DNA of 64,000 nucleotides from Ardenticatenales bacterium (GTDB taxonomy: Bacteria; Chloroflexota; Anaerolineae; Promineifilales; Promineifilaceae). The DNA is taken from positions 992,001 to 1,056,000 of the forward strand of contig JACKBL010000001.1 in NCBI GenBank assembly GCA_020634515.1, given 5' to 3'. Numbering within the stretch: position 1 is the first letter of the stretch; every line of letters begins with the position of its first letter. Of the stretch, positions 54,465 through 63,679 are shown piece after piece. The notes beneath the pieces were generated by a model. The model did no database searches. It had not been told where the DNA came from and saw only the letters and a program-made list of their open reading frames with translations. The position numbers and the translations under genes are program-made.

Positions 54465-55097
54465 TTACTTATTAGACGAATGCGGCGCGGATTTTATCGC
54501 CGCCAGGCTGGCCTCCGCCTGCGCCAATTCCGCCGGCGTGTTCACATTAAAAAAGGTCAGGCCATCTGCGTCAAACGGCATAATCTCCGCCGCCATCACC
54601 GCGCGGACGCGCACCTGGTCGTAGAAGCTGATCATCCGCTTCTGCCCCCGTGCCAGCGCCACCGCCACGGCCGCCAGCGCGCGTTCGCGGGCATAAACGG
54701 CCTGCATCGGCTGGTAATTATCCTGCCAAATAGGCACAATGACGTCCGCGGCGGGGGCCAGCGTGAGCATATAGGCGAGCAAACCCCGGTTGGCAAAGGG
54801 CATGTCACACGCCAGCACCACCACCACGTCGCCACGCGCCGCCGTGAGCGCGGTGTGCAATCCGGGCAGCGCCCCCGCTCCTGGCGCGGCGTCGCTGACC
54901 AATCGCACGCCGAGGTAGGCATAGCCTGCCGGGTTGTTGGTGGTAATCAGGATTTCGTCCCCCAATCCGGCCACGCGCGCCAGCACGTGTTCGATCATGG
55001 GTCGACCCGCCAGGGGGACGAGTCCTTTGTCCTGCCCCATGCGGCTGGAGCGTCCGCCGGCCTGGATGGCCATGGTGATGGTTTGTTTTTCGGCCAT
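54465..55097 (-). CDS. mobA: Molybdenum cofactor guanylyltransferase
   Basis: A 210-residue nucleotidyltransferase that converts Mo-molybdopterin plus GTP to the guanine dinucleotide form. AIQAGGRSSRMGQDKGLVPLAGRPMIEHV is the family start (about residues 10-38), with the GGRSSRMG phosphate loop and conserved Lys. LACDMPF near 93-99 carries the metal-binding Asp. It ends at normal length. No molybdoenzyme gene is in the window. I chose the ATG at 55097; a later in-frame ATG (MAIQAGG) is possible. The frame runs far upstream antisense to the DUF3048 gene and is not coding there. Confidence 0.92.
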   Translation of the reverse strand: MAEKQTITMAIQAGGRSSRMGQDKGLVPLAGRPMIEHVLARVAGLGDEILITTNNPAGYAYLGVRLVSDAAPGAGALPGLHTALTAARGDVVVVLACDMPFANRGLLAYMLTLAPAADVIVPIWQDNYQPMQAVYARERALAAVAVALARGQKRMISFYDQVRVRAVMAAEIMPFDADGLTFFNVNTPAELAQAEASLAAIKSAPHSSNK

Positions 55098-55139
55098 AAA
55101 TTGGATTGTATCATACCTGTTTGAAAGGATTGCGCGAAG

Positions 55140-56360
55140 ATGTTCAAGAAGTTTTGCTTCATGATGATATTGCTGTTGGGGGTGGGGGGATGCCGGCATT
55201 CTCCCGCCACACCACCACCCCCCATCTCCCCCACGTCCCTGCCACCCACCCCCATCCCCACCGCCGCCCCCCTGCCCACGCCCACATTCCCCCAAGCGCC
55301 TCCCACCGTCACCGCCATTCTCCAGCCCACCGCCATCGCCGGCCCCACAACCGCGCCAGACCCCACCGCCACGCCCACCGCTGCCCCCGTCACCCTCATC
55401 ACCCTGGCCGACTTCGGCGCGGACCGCGACCCGCTCACCGGGGAAATCGTTGCCGATCCCGCCAATTTGCAGCGTCGCCCCCTGGCCGTCAAGATCAGCA
55501 ACTCGCCTGCTTCCTACACCCGCCCGCAGGCTGGCCTCAGCCAGGCCGACCTGGTCTTTGAACACGTAACGGAAGGCCCCATCACCCGTTTTACGGCCAT
55601 CTTCTACGGCCAGACGCCGCCACAGGTCGGGCCGATTCGCAGCGCCCGCCTCATTGACATCGAACTGCCCGCCATGTACGATGCCGCCCTGGCCTATTCT
55701 GGCTCCAGCATCGGCGTCGCCAGCAAAATCAATCACAGCGATTTCGCCCGCCGCGTGCTCCATTCCAATGATCCCGGCTACTTTCGCACGGGTGAGGACA
55801 AGCCGTGGGAACACACCCTTTATGGTCATCCCGCCGTCTTTTGGGATTCGCTGACGGAGATGGACCAAAACCGTCCCCCGGAATTCAGCACGAATATGGC
55901 TTTCAGCAGCACGCCCCCCGACGGGGGGCAGCCGGCAACGGACATGACCATCAATTATGATGATTGGGAGCTGGTGGAGTGGGTGTATGATGCCGGCATC
56001 AACCGTTACCTTCGTTGGGCTGATGGCGAAGTCCACACCGACGCCAACACCGGCGCGCAACTGTCCGCCGCCAACGTCGTCGTCATCTACGCCCTGCATC
56101 AGCAAGACGTGACCATTTGCGAATACCAGGTCGGCAACTCCTGCCAGGTCTACTCCACCGAAATCCAGATTTGGGGCGACGGTCCGGCCATCATCTTCCG
56201 CGATGGCCGGCAATACGCGGCCACCTGGAAGCGCGAAAACCGCCCCGACATGCTCACCTTCTACGACGCTTCCGGCGCGCCCCTGCCGCTGCAAATCGGC
56301 AACACCTGGTTCCAGATCATCCCCCCCTATTACCAGGATGCGCTCACCGTAACGCCCTGA
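55140..56360 (+). CDS. DUF3048 family lipoprotein (YerB-like)
   Basis: A 406-residue lipoprotein. The signal ends at the lipobox LLGVGGC (Cys at 18), whose Cys-Arg-His codons are a TGCCGGCA copy. A 65-residue Pro/Thr-rich linker follows, then the DUF3048 domain: RPLAVKISNSP, RPQAGLSQADLVFEHVTEGPITRF (about 120-143 by position) and GPIRSARLID, closing with a second beta domain. The function of the family is unknown (YerB of Bacillus). It is divergent from mobA with 42 bp between the two start codons, so the promoters overlap. Confidence 0.88.
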   Translation: MFKKFCFMMILLLGVGGCRHSPATPPPPISPTSLPPTPIPTAAPLPTPTFPQAPPTVTAILQPTAIAGPTTAPDPTATPTAAPVTLITLADFGADRDPLTGEIVADPANLQRRPLAVKISNSPASYTRPQAGLSQADLVFEHVTEGPITRFTAIFYGQTPPQVGPIRSARLIDIELPAMYDAALAYSGSSIGVASKINHSDFARRVLHSNDPGYFRTGEDKPWEHTLYGHPAVFWDSLTEMDQNRPPEFSTNMAFSSTPPDGGQPATDMTINYDDWELVEWVYDAGINRYLRWADGEVHTDANTGAQLSAANVVVIYALHQQDVTICEYQVGNSCQVYSTEIQIWGDGPAIIFRDGRQYAATWKRENRPDMLTFYDASGAPLPLQIGNTWFQIIPPYYQDALTVTP

Positions 56361-56440
56361 AAGAGTGGAAAGAGTGGAGCAGTTTTGGAAACTGCGCGAC
56401 TCTATTCACGTAGACCTGCCGGGTCTCCTTCGTAAATGGT

Positions 56441-56486
56441 GGGCGATTTTCCAAATCGCCCGCCCGATTTGGAAAATCGGGCTACG
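56441..56486. repeat. Double-hairpin dispersed repeat, copy 2
   Basis: Nearly identical to 3588-3633 (one base differs in the first loop). It lies about 80 bp after the DUF3048 gene, followed at once by a member of the ACCTG-GTCTTGCT family (56501-56520). The two repeat families are next to each other here. Confidence 0.8.
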
Positions 56487-56583
56487 CCCGTAAACGAGCA
56501 AAACCTGACCGGTCTTGCTTGTGAGGCTGAATAGTCACTCATCTGTTTGCCTTTTCGCCTGCTCGTGCTACATTCGCCGCCTG

Positions 56584-59532
56584 ATGCAATCCCGATGGCC
56601 TAACCCCCTGGCGCTCCTGGGCGCTGTGCCCGCGCTGGTCCTGGGGCTGGCGCTCACCCGCCTCCTCTACGACCTGCTTTTTCCCCTGCCCTGGCTGGGG
56701 CAACCCTTGCCTGTCGCCAGTGTCGCCCTCCTCTTCGCCGTGGCGGGCGCGCTTGTCTGGCAATCCCTTTTCCGCCGCCGCCACAACTGGCTCGCGGCCA
56801 CGCTCCCCTTCCTCCCCTTCTATCTCAATCTCCTCACCCTGCTTGATCCCGCGCCCGACCTGGCGCGCGCCCGCTTCCTTTTCGCCGCCGCCCTCTGGCT
56901 GTCCTGCGCCGCCGCCATCGCCGACGCGCGTCGTCCCTGGACACTCCTCGTCGCCCTGCTCATCGGCGCAGCCGCGCTCTACCTGCCCACCATGCCCCAC
57001 ACCGTAGGCCGCGCCGACACGTTCGAGTTTCAGGTCGTCGCCCCGCGCCTGGGCATTGTCCACCCCACCGGCTACCCGCTCTACCTCCTCCTGGGCAAAC
57101 TCTTTACCCTGATCATCCCCGTGGGCAGCCCTGCCTGGCGGCTCAATCTGGCATCCGCCGTTTATGGCCTTGCCGCCCTCGTCTTCGTCTACTTACTGGG
57201 GCGGGCGCTGCATGGCCGCGACGCGCCCGCCCTGGCCGGGGCCGCCGCCCTGGCCCTCACGCCCACCTTCTGGAGCCAGGCCATCGAGGCCGAGGTCTAT
57301 ACGCTGCACCTGCTTTTCGTGGCCGCCATCCTGTTCTTGCTCGTGCGCTGGCTGCGCCAGGGGCCGCCGTCCGGCGCGCGCGGCTGGCTGCTGCTGCCGT
57401 TCCTGTTAGGCCTCGGCCTGACCAATCATCTGACTACCGTTTTCCTCCTGCCGCCCGCGCTCCTCACCCTGTTCTACCTGCGCCGCGCCTGGCCCCGTCG
57501 CCTTTCTTTTTGGGCGGGAATGCTGCTCGCCTTTTTGCTGCCACTGCTGCTTTACGCCTACCTGCCGCTGCGCTGGGCCGCCGTCAATGGGGAGCCGATG
57601 GGATGGTCCCGCTTTTGGGATTGGGTCGTTGGCGGGCGTTTCCAGGGGGCGTTGCAATGGCTGGCCTGGTGGCGTGACCCGGCGCGCTATGCCGTTGTGG
57701 GGCGGCTGTTTCTGGCGGAATGGGGCTGGTTTGGTCTGGCGTGGGCAGCGGCGGGGTGGTTGCTGCTGCTGCGCCGTCAGCCGCGCGCGGTAACGGTGTT
57801 GCTGCTGGCGTGGTTGGGCTACACGTTTTACGCGCTCAATTATTATGTGCCGGACCTTTCCGTTTTCTTATTGCCGGCACAACTGGTCATCGCCATCGGT
57901 TGGGGAGCGGTGGCGCTCTGGCTGGGCCGCCGCCCCGCCGTTGTCCCGGCCATCGCTCTGGCCGCGTTGATCGCGCCGATCCTGCTGGCGGCGGCGCAAT
58001 GGTCGGCGCTGGACCGTTCCGGGGACGATGGCCTGACGACCTGGGGGCGGGCGGTGCTGGCGCTGCCGCTGGAGACGGGTGCGGCGATTCTGGCGGACAG
58101 CGAGAAAATCGCCCCGCTTTACTACCTGCAGCAGGCGGAGGGCGTGCGCCCCGACCTGGATATTTTGGTGCTGCCGGATGAGGCGACGTATCGCGCGGAA
58201 CTGGATGCGCGGCTGGCGCAAGGGCAGGCGGTTTATCTGGCGCGTTTTTTGCCGGGGCTGGAGGGAGTTTATCATCTGGGTTCGCTGGGGCCGTTGTTGG
58301 CGGTGCGGGAGAAGGGGGTGCGGGAAATGCCGGCATCTACCACCCCCACCGCACTCTCCTTCCCGCAAAACATCCACCTGTCCGGATACCAGTTGCAGCC
58401 CCAATCCCCCTATGACCCCGCCCACGCCGCCCTTACGCTCTACTGGCGCGCCGATGCCCCCGTCAACGAGAACCAATACGTCTACATTCGTTGGACCAAC
58501 GGCAGCATCACCACCGCCCCCCTCCCGCCCACGGGCCGGCATCCGGCCAACAACGACTACCCCACCGCCGCCTGGGAGCCGGGCGAAATCGTGGCCGATT
58601 TCCACGACTTGCCCCGCCCCATCTTGCCCCAGGACGCCCCCTTTCAGCTACAGGTCGCCCTGGCCCCGCCCTTCACCCATCCTGATGCGCTCTCCTGGCA
58701 GGTGGTCACGACGGTGACGATGCCGGCAACGGACCCGCAACAACTGACCACGCAACCACGGCGGGCGCTGATTGGCCCCGTCGCCCTCACCGGATTGGAT
58801 GCGCCCGCGCAAATACGCCCACAAACGCCGCTGCCCCTCACCCTCACGGGATTCGCGCCCGATCCGGCCAGTCTGGCGCGGTTGGAATGGTCACTGTCTG
58901 CCGCGCCCGAATTCTCGCCGCGGGCGTTTGCGCCGCCGCCCGCGTTTGCGCCGCGCCCCTTTGCCTGGTCCGCGACGCTGGATACGGACCTGCCGCCCGG
59001 AACCTACCAGATCGTGGCGCGCGCGCCGGACAGTGGCGCGCGCTGTGGCTGGCTGCGCCCATCCCGCGCCGGCTGCGTCGTGGGGGAAGTGACCATCAGC
59101 GGCGCGCCGTTGCCTCCGGGGGCCACCAATTTTGGGGACAAGATCGCTTTGCTCCAGGCTGACGTCTCCAGCATGACGCTCACGCCCGGCGGCCAACTAG
59201 GCGTGGACCTGACGTGGCAGGCACTGGCTCCCATGAGCGAGAATTACACCGTTTTTGTGCAGGTTTTGGATGCGGAGGACCGCATTGTGGGGCAGGTGGA
59301 TGCCTGGCCGCTGCAAGGAACGTTTCCGACCGGCCAATGGCAGCCCGGTCAGACGGTTGCGGACCCTTATGTGGTCTCGCTGGCGCCGGACCTGCGACCG
59401 GGGCCGTATCGCCTTCAGGTGGGGTTCTATTTGCTGGCGACGTTGCAGCGGCTGCCGGTGCTGGATGCCGGGGGCGTGCCCGTGGATGACCATTATTTGC
59501 TCAGTGGCCTGGAAGTGCGCGGCGGCGAATGA
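56584..59532 (+). CDS. DUF2723 polytopic membrane protein, long form
   Basis: A 982-residue protein and a paralogue of the one at 3791-6163. About 12 hydrophobic helices occupy residues 10-480. The DUF2723 signature reads GRADTFEFQVVAPRLGIVHPTGYPLY (acidic loop Asp/Glu, then GIVHPTGY, about 141-166). After that come a globular segment and two beta-sandwich modules to the C-terminus, ending with a domain like the final domain of the paralogue (ENYTVFVQVLDAEDR, then a PGQTV, PGPYRLQVGFYL pattern). It probably acts in extracytoplasmic glycosyl transfer. I chose the ATG at 56584; no clear Shine-Dalgarno precedes it, and an in-frame TTG lies at 56515. Confidence 0.87.
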   Translation: MQSRWPNPLALLGAVPALVLGLALTRLLYDLLFPLPWLGQPLPVASVALLFAVAGALVWQSLFRRRHNWLAATLPFLPFYLNLLTLLDPAPDLARARFLFAAALWLSCAAAIADARRPWTLLVALLIGAAALYLPTMPHTVGRADTFEFQVVAPRLGIVHPTGYPLYLLLGKLFTLIIPVGSPAWRLNLASAVYGLAALVFVYLLGRALHGRDAPALAGAAALALTPTFWSQAIEAEVYTLHLLFVAAILFLLVRWLRQGPPSGARGWLLLPFLLGLGLTNHLTTVFLLPPALLTLFYLRRAWPRRLSFWAGMLLAFLLPLLLYAYLPLRWAAVNGEPMGWSRFWDWVVGGRFQGALQWLAWWRDPARYAVVGRLFLAEWGWFGLAWAAAGWLLLLRRQPRAVTVLLLAWLGYTFYALNYYVPDLSVFLLPAQLVIAIGWGAVALWLGRRPAVVPAIALAALIAPILLAAAQWSALDRSGDDGLTTWGRAVLALPLETGAAILADSEKIAPLYYLQQAEGVRPDLDILVLPDEATYRAELDARLAQGQAVYLARFLPGLEGVYHLGSLGPLLAVREKGVREMPASTTPTALSFPQNIHLSGYQLQPQSPYDPAHAALTLYWRADAPVNENQYVYIRWTNGSITTAPLPPTGRHPANNDYPTAAWEPGEIVADFHDLPRPILPQDAPFQLQVALAPPFTHPDALSWQVVTTVTMPATDPQQLTTQPRRALIGPVALTGLDAPAQIRPQTPLPLTLTGFAPDPASLARLEWSLSAAPEFSPRAFAPPPAFAPRPFAWSATLDTDLPPGTYQIVARAPDSGARCGWLRPSRAGCVVGEVTISGAPLPPGATNFGDKIALLQADVSSMTLTPGGQLGVDLTWQALAPMSENYTVFVQVLDAEDRIVGQVDAWPLQGTFPTGQWQPGQTVADPYVVSLAPDLRPGPYRLQVGFYLLATLQRLPVLDAGGVPVDDHYLLSGLEVRGGE

Positions 59533-59682
59533 GCGACTGGTTCCAGACACGGCATTTTGGGGCCGGGCGTGGCGGCGGCGCGTGGTCTAGGATATAAACG
59601 GTGGATGATGTGGCGTAGTGCCGGCATCCATCAGCAAAGCCGCGACTGCCGCCAACCGACCACTTCTTGCAAGGAGACGTGT

Positions 59683-60327
59683 ATGCCTGTTCAGTACAGT
59701 TTGTTTGATGCGCCGCCGCCGGAGGAACCCAGTTACGGGACGTTGGCGGCGCTGGTGGAGCGGATGATGAAAATGGAGGATGACCCTTTGTTTCCTGCCG
59801 GCACAAACATGGTCATCTATCGCGGCAATCCCCAGGCCCGCTTCATGATCATCGGCGAAGCGCCGGGCACGGAAGAAGACCGCCAGGGCAAACCCTTTGT
59901 CGGACGCTCCGGGCAGCTTCTCGACCAGATGCTGCACGCCATCCACCTCGACCCGGAACAGGACGTATTCATCACCAACGCCGTCTTTCGCCTCCCCCCC
60001 GGAGACGGTGGCAAGCCCCTGCGCAAACCCACCTCCGACGAAATCCAGTTCTACAAGCCTTTCTTGCTGGAAATAATCCGCCTGGTAGACCCCGTGCTCA
60101 TGCTGCTCACGGGAAACGTGGCGACTGAATCGCTGCTGGGCATAACGGGCATTACCCGATTACGTGGGCAGTGGTTTCCCTGGGACAACCGCTGGACCAT
60201 GCCCATTTTTCATCCCGCCTACCTGCTACGCAACCCCTCGCGCCAACCGGGACAACCGAAAGCCCTCACCTGGGGCGACCTGCAAGAAGCGCGCCGCAAA
60301 TACGACGAGCTTATGGGCCAAGCATGA
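59683..60327 (+). CDS. Family 4-like uracil-DNA glycosylase without cysteines
   Basis: A 214-residue UDG-superfamily protein. Motif 1 is GEAPGTEEDRQGKPFVGRSGQLLD (about residues 57-80), ITNAVFRLPPG is the middle block, TGNVATESLLG and RGQW follow, and HPAYLLRNPS is the C-terminal His motif. Family 4 enzymes normally hold a 4Fe-4S cluster with four Cys; this protein contains no cysteine at all, so the cluster must be missing. It probably still removes uracil from DNA, or acts on another damaged base. AAGGAGA lies just before the ATG. Confidence 0.87.
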   Translation: MPVQYSLFDAPPPEEPSYGTLAALVERMMKMEDDPLFPAGTNMVIYRGNPQARFMIIGEAPGTEEDRQGKPFVGRSGQLLDQMLHAIHLDPEQDVFITNAVFRLPPGDGGKPLRKPTSDEIQFYKPFLLEIIRLVDPVLMLLTGNVATESLLGITGITRLRGQWFPWDNRWTMPIFHPAYLLRNPSRQPGQPKALTWGDLQEARRKYDELMGQA

Positions 60328-60349
60328 TCCGTGGCCGAGCCATCACTGA

Positions 60350-60393
60350 AAAAACCGGGTTTTTCGATTGTTCTGTGTAAAAACCCGGTTTTT
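60350..60393. terminator. 15-bp stem terminator after UDG gene
   Basis: AAAAACCGGGTTTTT (60350-60364) pairs perfectly with AAAAACCCGGTTTTT (60379-60393) across a 14-nt loop, followed by GGCCTTTTTT. A-runs and T-runs on both sides could make it work in both directions. Each arm is also nearly self-complementary. Confidence 0.8.
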
Positions 60394-60428
60394 GGCCTTT
60401 TTTCAGTAGAGTCACTGTTGATGTTCCC

Positions 60429-61160
60429 ATGACTGACCGCCACTCTGACAAAGCCGCCCTGCGCGGCGAACCGGGATACGTCTGGCGCTCCGGGCAGGAT
60501 CGCCGCCTCGCCATGATCCGCCAATGGACGGATTTGCGCGGGCGTGTGCTGGACAATGGCTGTGGCATGGGGACATATTTGCGCGCATTTGCTCCGTATT
60601 GCCGGCACCGTTTTGGCCTGGAAGTCGAACATGAGCGGGCGACGATAGCGGCGGCGCACGCCAACGGCGTCGTGCAGGGCGTCGGAGAATGGCTGCCCTT
60701 CCCTGACGAGACGTTCGATTTCATCCTCAGCAATGAGGTGATCGAACACGTCCAGGACGACGCCCGTTACCTGGCGGAAATGGTGCGCGTTTGCCGTCCG
60801 GGTGGGCGCATCCTCCTTTTTTGCCCGAATCGCTGGTATCCGGTGGAGCAGCACGGCATCTACTGGCGCGGCGAATACCACTTTGGCAACATCCCGCTCG
60901 TCAACTACCTGCCCGACCCGCTGCGTAACCGCCTCGCCCCGCACGTCCGCGCCTACACCGCGCGCGCGCTGCGCCGCCTCGTCCGTCCGCTGCCCGTGCG
61001 CGTCCTGCACCATAGCCGCATTTTTGGCGGCTACGATAACATTGAGCGGCGGCATCCTCGCCTGGGACGCTGGCTGAAATCTGCCCTATACACGGCGGAA
61101 AAGACGCCGCTGCAAGCGTTAGGCATTTCTCATCTGCTCGTTTTGGAGAAAACGGGCTGA
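60429..61160 (+). CDS. Class I SAM methyltransferase
   Basis: A 243-residue Methyltransf_11-type enzyme: motif I VLDNGCGMGTYL (about 40-51), acidic loop at GLEVEHE, GEWLPFPDETFDFILSNEVIEH as motifs II/III (by position 86-107), and CRPGGRILLFCPN. The C-terminal half is basic. The substrate is unknown; similar proteins methylate quinone precursors, sugars or small lipids. It starts 101 bp after the UDG gene behind the strong terminator, so it has its own transcript. TGCCGGCA at 60600 lies in its SAM domain. Confidence 0.85.
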   Translation: MTDRHSDKAALRGEPGYVWRSGQDRRLAMIRQWTDLRGRVLDNGCGMGTYLRAFAPYCRHRFGLEVEHERATIAAAHANGVVQGVGEWLPFPDETFDFILSNEVIEHVQDDARYLAEMVRVCRPGGRILLFCPNRWYPVEQHGIYWRGEYHFGNIPLVNYLPDPLRNRLAPHVRAYTARALRRLVRPLPVRVLHHSRIFGGYDNIERRHPRLGRWLKSALYTAEKTPLQALGISHLLVLEKTG

Positions 61161-61358
61161 GCAATCCGCAAACCTTCCCGGAAGCTCAGTCGCCGGTCAA
61201 AAGTATCTGCAACCATACAGGTCATCCTACCCCCTCCCCACCCCGCTCCCTTGAGGAAGAGGGTTGGAGTGAGGGCGAAAACGGCATGCCTGAATAGTTG
61301 CCACGATTATTTTTCATGAGCGCCGGGTAAAGGTTGACCTGGGTTATCGCAGGAAAAC
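61161..61358. other. Intergenic region with GGAAGCTC-type repeat
   Basis: About 200 bp. AACCTTCCCGGAAGCTCA with GGTCAAAAGTATCT (61171-61212) is a relative of 33938-33976 and 50374-50411. A CCCTC/GAGGG inverted pair lies near 61235-61275. I see no gene. Confidence 0.55.
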
Positions 61359-62201
61359 ATGACGGACCCACTCCCTATTGCTATTATCCTCCCGCACGCG
61401 GGTTACCGGATTCCGCCCGAATTATCGGGGCGCGTGGCGCTCACGGAAGCGCAGGTTTTCAACGAAGCGGACGCCTACGCGGACCAGTTGTTTGATTTCC
61501 GCGACCGGGTGCGGCATTGGCTCTGTTTCCCCTATGCGCGAGCGGTGATTGACGTGAATCGCCTGCCGGATGTGGCCGCCAATCGCCAGGGAGACGGCAT
61601 CGTCAAGCGGCGCACATCGTATGGCGCGCCGGTCTATCTTCCCGGACAAGAACCGGATGCGGCGTTGGAGCAGGCTTTGGTAGCCCGCTATTGGCAGCCG
61701 TGGCATCAACAACTGGCGGCGGTGGCCGCCGATGAGCAGGTGCGGCTGGTCATTGACGCGCACACGATGGCGGCCATGGGGCCTTCTCAATACGATGACC
61801 CCGCGCAGGCGCGCCCGCGGCTCATGTTGGGCAATTGGGGAGACGCGAACGGCGAACAGCGCCCCGGGTTTGCCTCGCCCACCGCGCCCGCGTCCTTGAT
61901 GCGGCAGTGGGCGGAAACGATGGAACCTCTGTTCACGGATTTTCCGCTGCTGGTGGAGAGTGGCGCGGTGGTGGCGTTGAACCATCCGTTTTATGGTGGC
62001 GCGGACCTGCGTCTGCACGGTGGGCGGTGGCAGCCGTGGATCATGATGGAAATTAGCCGCGCGCTGTACGTGGGCGCGCAGGATGGAGATACGCCGATTG
62101 TTGCGCCTGACCCGTGGCGGATTGCGGAGATTCGGGCGCGGTTGTGGCGCGGTATCAGCGCGTTGGCGCGTGATTTTGAGGAAGTGGGTTTTCTGGCGTG
62201 A
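61359..62201 (+). CDS. N-formylglutamate amidohydrolase-like protein
   Basis: A 280-residue FGase-family protein. ILPHAGYRIPPEL near residues 9-21 supplies the first His. NEADAYADQLFDF is the acidic metal-binding stretch. ARAVIDVNRLPD is the conserved Arg-Asn box. VIDAHTMA (about 130-137) gives Asp/His, and NHPFYGGADL (about 208-217) the late His. Family members are zinc hydrolases of N-formyl or related amides; the real substrate is uncertain. Its stop overlaps the GTG of the M28-like gene (GTGA). Confidence 0.86.
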   Translation: MTDPLPIAIILPHAGYRIPPELSGRVALTEAQVFNEADAYADQLFDFRDRVRHWLCFPYARAVIDVNRLPDVAANRQGDGIVKRRTSYGAPVYLPGQEPDAALEQALVARYWQPWHQQLAAVAADEQVRLVIDAHTMAAMGPSQYDDPAQARPRLMLGNWGDANGEQRPGFASPTAPASLMRQWAETMEPLFTDFPLLVESGAVVALNHPFYGGADLRLHGGRWQPWIMMEISRALYVGAQDGDTPIVAPDPWRIAEIRARLWRGISALARDFEEVGFLA

Positions 62202-63577
62202 AAAAGATTTCGTCTGGTAGATGGCTGTTATTAGCCTTAATAGTGTTGTTCTTGACGGTGGGCTGCGCCACAATGGGGGCGTCATCAAGCCAGGCGCTGC
62301 CTACGATTGTGCCCTCGGCGGTGCGCGTGTTGACGCTGGATGATTTGCGGGCACAGGCAGCAAGGCCGGTTAATTTCGGGGGGGACGCGCCGGTCGGTCT
62401 GGCGCTGAACCCGGAGATTGTGGCGATGCTGGAAGAGGTGTCGCGCCAGAATTTGATTGCCTATGTGCGTCAGTTGGAGAGTTTTGGCACGCGCAACACG
62501 TTTAGTGCGATTGATCAGCCCGATTTTGGTATTGGCGCGGCGCGGGATTGGATTTTGTCTGAGATGACGCGCGTGGGGGGCGGGCGGCTGCAAGTGAGTT
62601 TCCAGGATTACCCGATGGCGTTTGAGGGGGTGTCCAATACGCAGCGGAATGTGGTGGGGGTGTTGCCGGGGACGGGGTGGCACGCGGGCGTTGTGGTGAT
62701 GGTGGCGAATTATGATACGCGGGCGGAGGATTGGCTGGATGGGGAGAGTCTGGCTCCGGGCGCCGATGATAATGCCAGCGGGGTGGCGGCGCTGCTGGAA
62801 GTGGCGCGGGTGATGAGTGCGCGGGAGTGGTCGCAGACGGTGATTTTCGTGGCGACGACGGCGGAGGAGCAGGGGACGTATGGGGCGCGCAATTTTGTGC
62901 AGACGGCGCTGGCGAATGGGGTGCGGATTGATGCGGCAATTAACAATGATATGGTGGGGGGACGTGCCGGCATTCCCCAATCCCTCCGCCTTTACTCTCC
63001 TGGCCCGGATACCTCCATTTCGCGCCAACTGGGGCGATACATCCACCTGATTGACTCCGTTTATTTGCCCGAATTTCCCGTGGTTATGATGGATGCCCTG
63101 GATCGGGATGGCCGCTGGGGCGACCACCGCGAATTTGTGCGCGCGGGCGTGGCCGGCGTGCGCCTCATTGAGTCCGCGGAAGATCTTTCCATCCAGAATT
63201 CGACGGCGGACACCTGGACGCTGGTTGATTTTGACTATTTGCGCAAGATGGCGCAGCTTAATCTGGCCTCGCTGGCGAACATGGCCGCCGCGCCGGGGCA
63301 ACCGGACGCGCCCGCCGTCTCGCCGGGGGATGCGCCGGGCAGTTACCGCGTGGTGTGGGATGTGGACGCGAACGCGGCGGGGTATGCGGTGGTGTTCCGC
63401 CCGCTGAATACGATGACGTATGACGAGGCGATGTTTCATTATGTGGGGGTGGAAAATGCCGGCAATCTCCTCATCCCCGACCTCAATCCCTCCGTCACCT
63501 ACGCCGTCTCCCTCGCGGCACTGGACACCGGCGGGCGCATCGGCGTCTTCTCCCCCGAAGTCCTCACCGGCCCCTAA
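62198..63577 (+). CDS. M28 family peptidase-like lipoprotein
   Basis: A 459-residue exported protein. The signal ends at LFLTVGC (Cys about 23), a lipobox. The M28 domain spans about 75-370, with GADDNASGVAALLE near 188-201 (bridging Asp), TTAEEQGTYGARNF near 225-238 (catalytic and zinc Glu), NNDMVG (zinc Asp) and WGDHREF (late zinc His). The first zinc ligand, His in the usual A-HYD, is Asn here (ANYDTR near 168). The C-terminal 85 residues look like a fibronectin III-type module. It may be a weakened or metal-altered aminopeptidase. GTG start, coupled to the FGase-like gene. Confidence 0.85.
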   Translation: MKKISSGRWLLLALIVLFLTVGCATMGASSSQALPTIVPSAVRVLTLDDLRAQAARPVNFGGDAPVGLALNPEIVAMLEEVSRQNLIAYVRQLESFGTRNTFSAIDQPDFGIGAARDWILSEMTRVGGGRLQVSFQDYPMAFEGVSNTQRNVVGVLPGTGWHAGVVVMVANYDTRAEDWLDGESLAPGADDNASGVAALLEVARVMSAREWSQTVIFVATTAEEQGTYGARNFVQTALANGVRIDAAINNDMVGGRAGIPQSLRLYSPGPDTSISRQLGRYIHLIDSVYLPEFPVVMMDALDRDGRWGDHREFVRAGVAGVRLIESAEDLSIQNSTADTWTLVDFDYLRKMAQLNLASLANMAAAPGQPDAPAVSPGDAPGSYRVVWDVDANAAGYAVVFRPLNTMTYDEAMFHYVGVENAGNLLIPDLNPSVTYAVSLAALDTGGRIGVFSPEVLTGP

Positions 63578-63612
63578 ACCGATTGATCATGCCTGGCGAC
63601 CCGCGCTTCTAC

Positions 63613-63660
63613 CAACTGTCAACCGTCAACTGACTACTGACCACTGCCAACTGTTCACTG
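63613..63660 (-). repeat. Degenerate 7-bp repeat, about seven units
   Basis: Read on the minus strand the units are CAGTGAA, CAGTTGG, CAGTGGT, CAGTAGT, CAGTTGA, CGGTTGA and CAGTTG. It is the longest member of the heptamer family and lies directly before the ribosome site of the next gene. Confidence 0.75.
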
Positions 63661-63679
63661 TTTTTGAAGGAGGAACATT

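Noticed and set aside
55098..56294. Upstream extension of mobA by nearly 400 codons
   Set aside because: It is antisense to the DUF3048 lipoprotein gene and Gly-rich without pattern.
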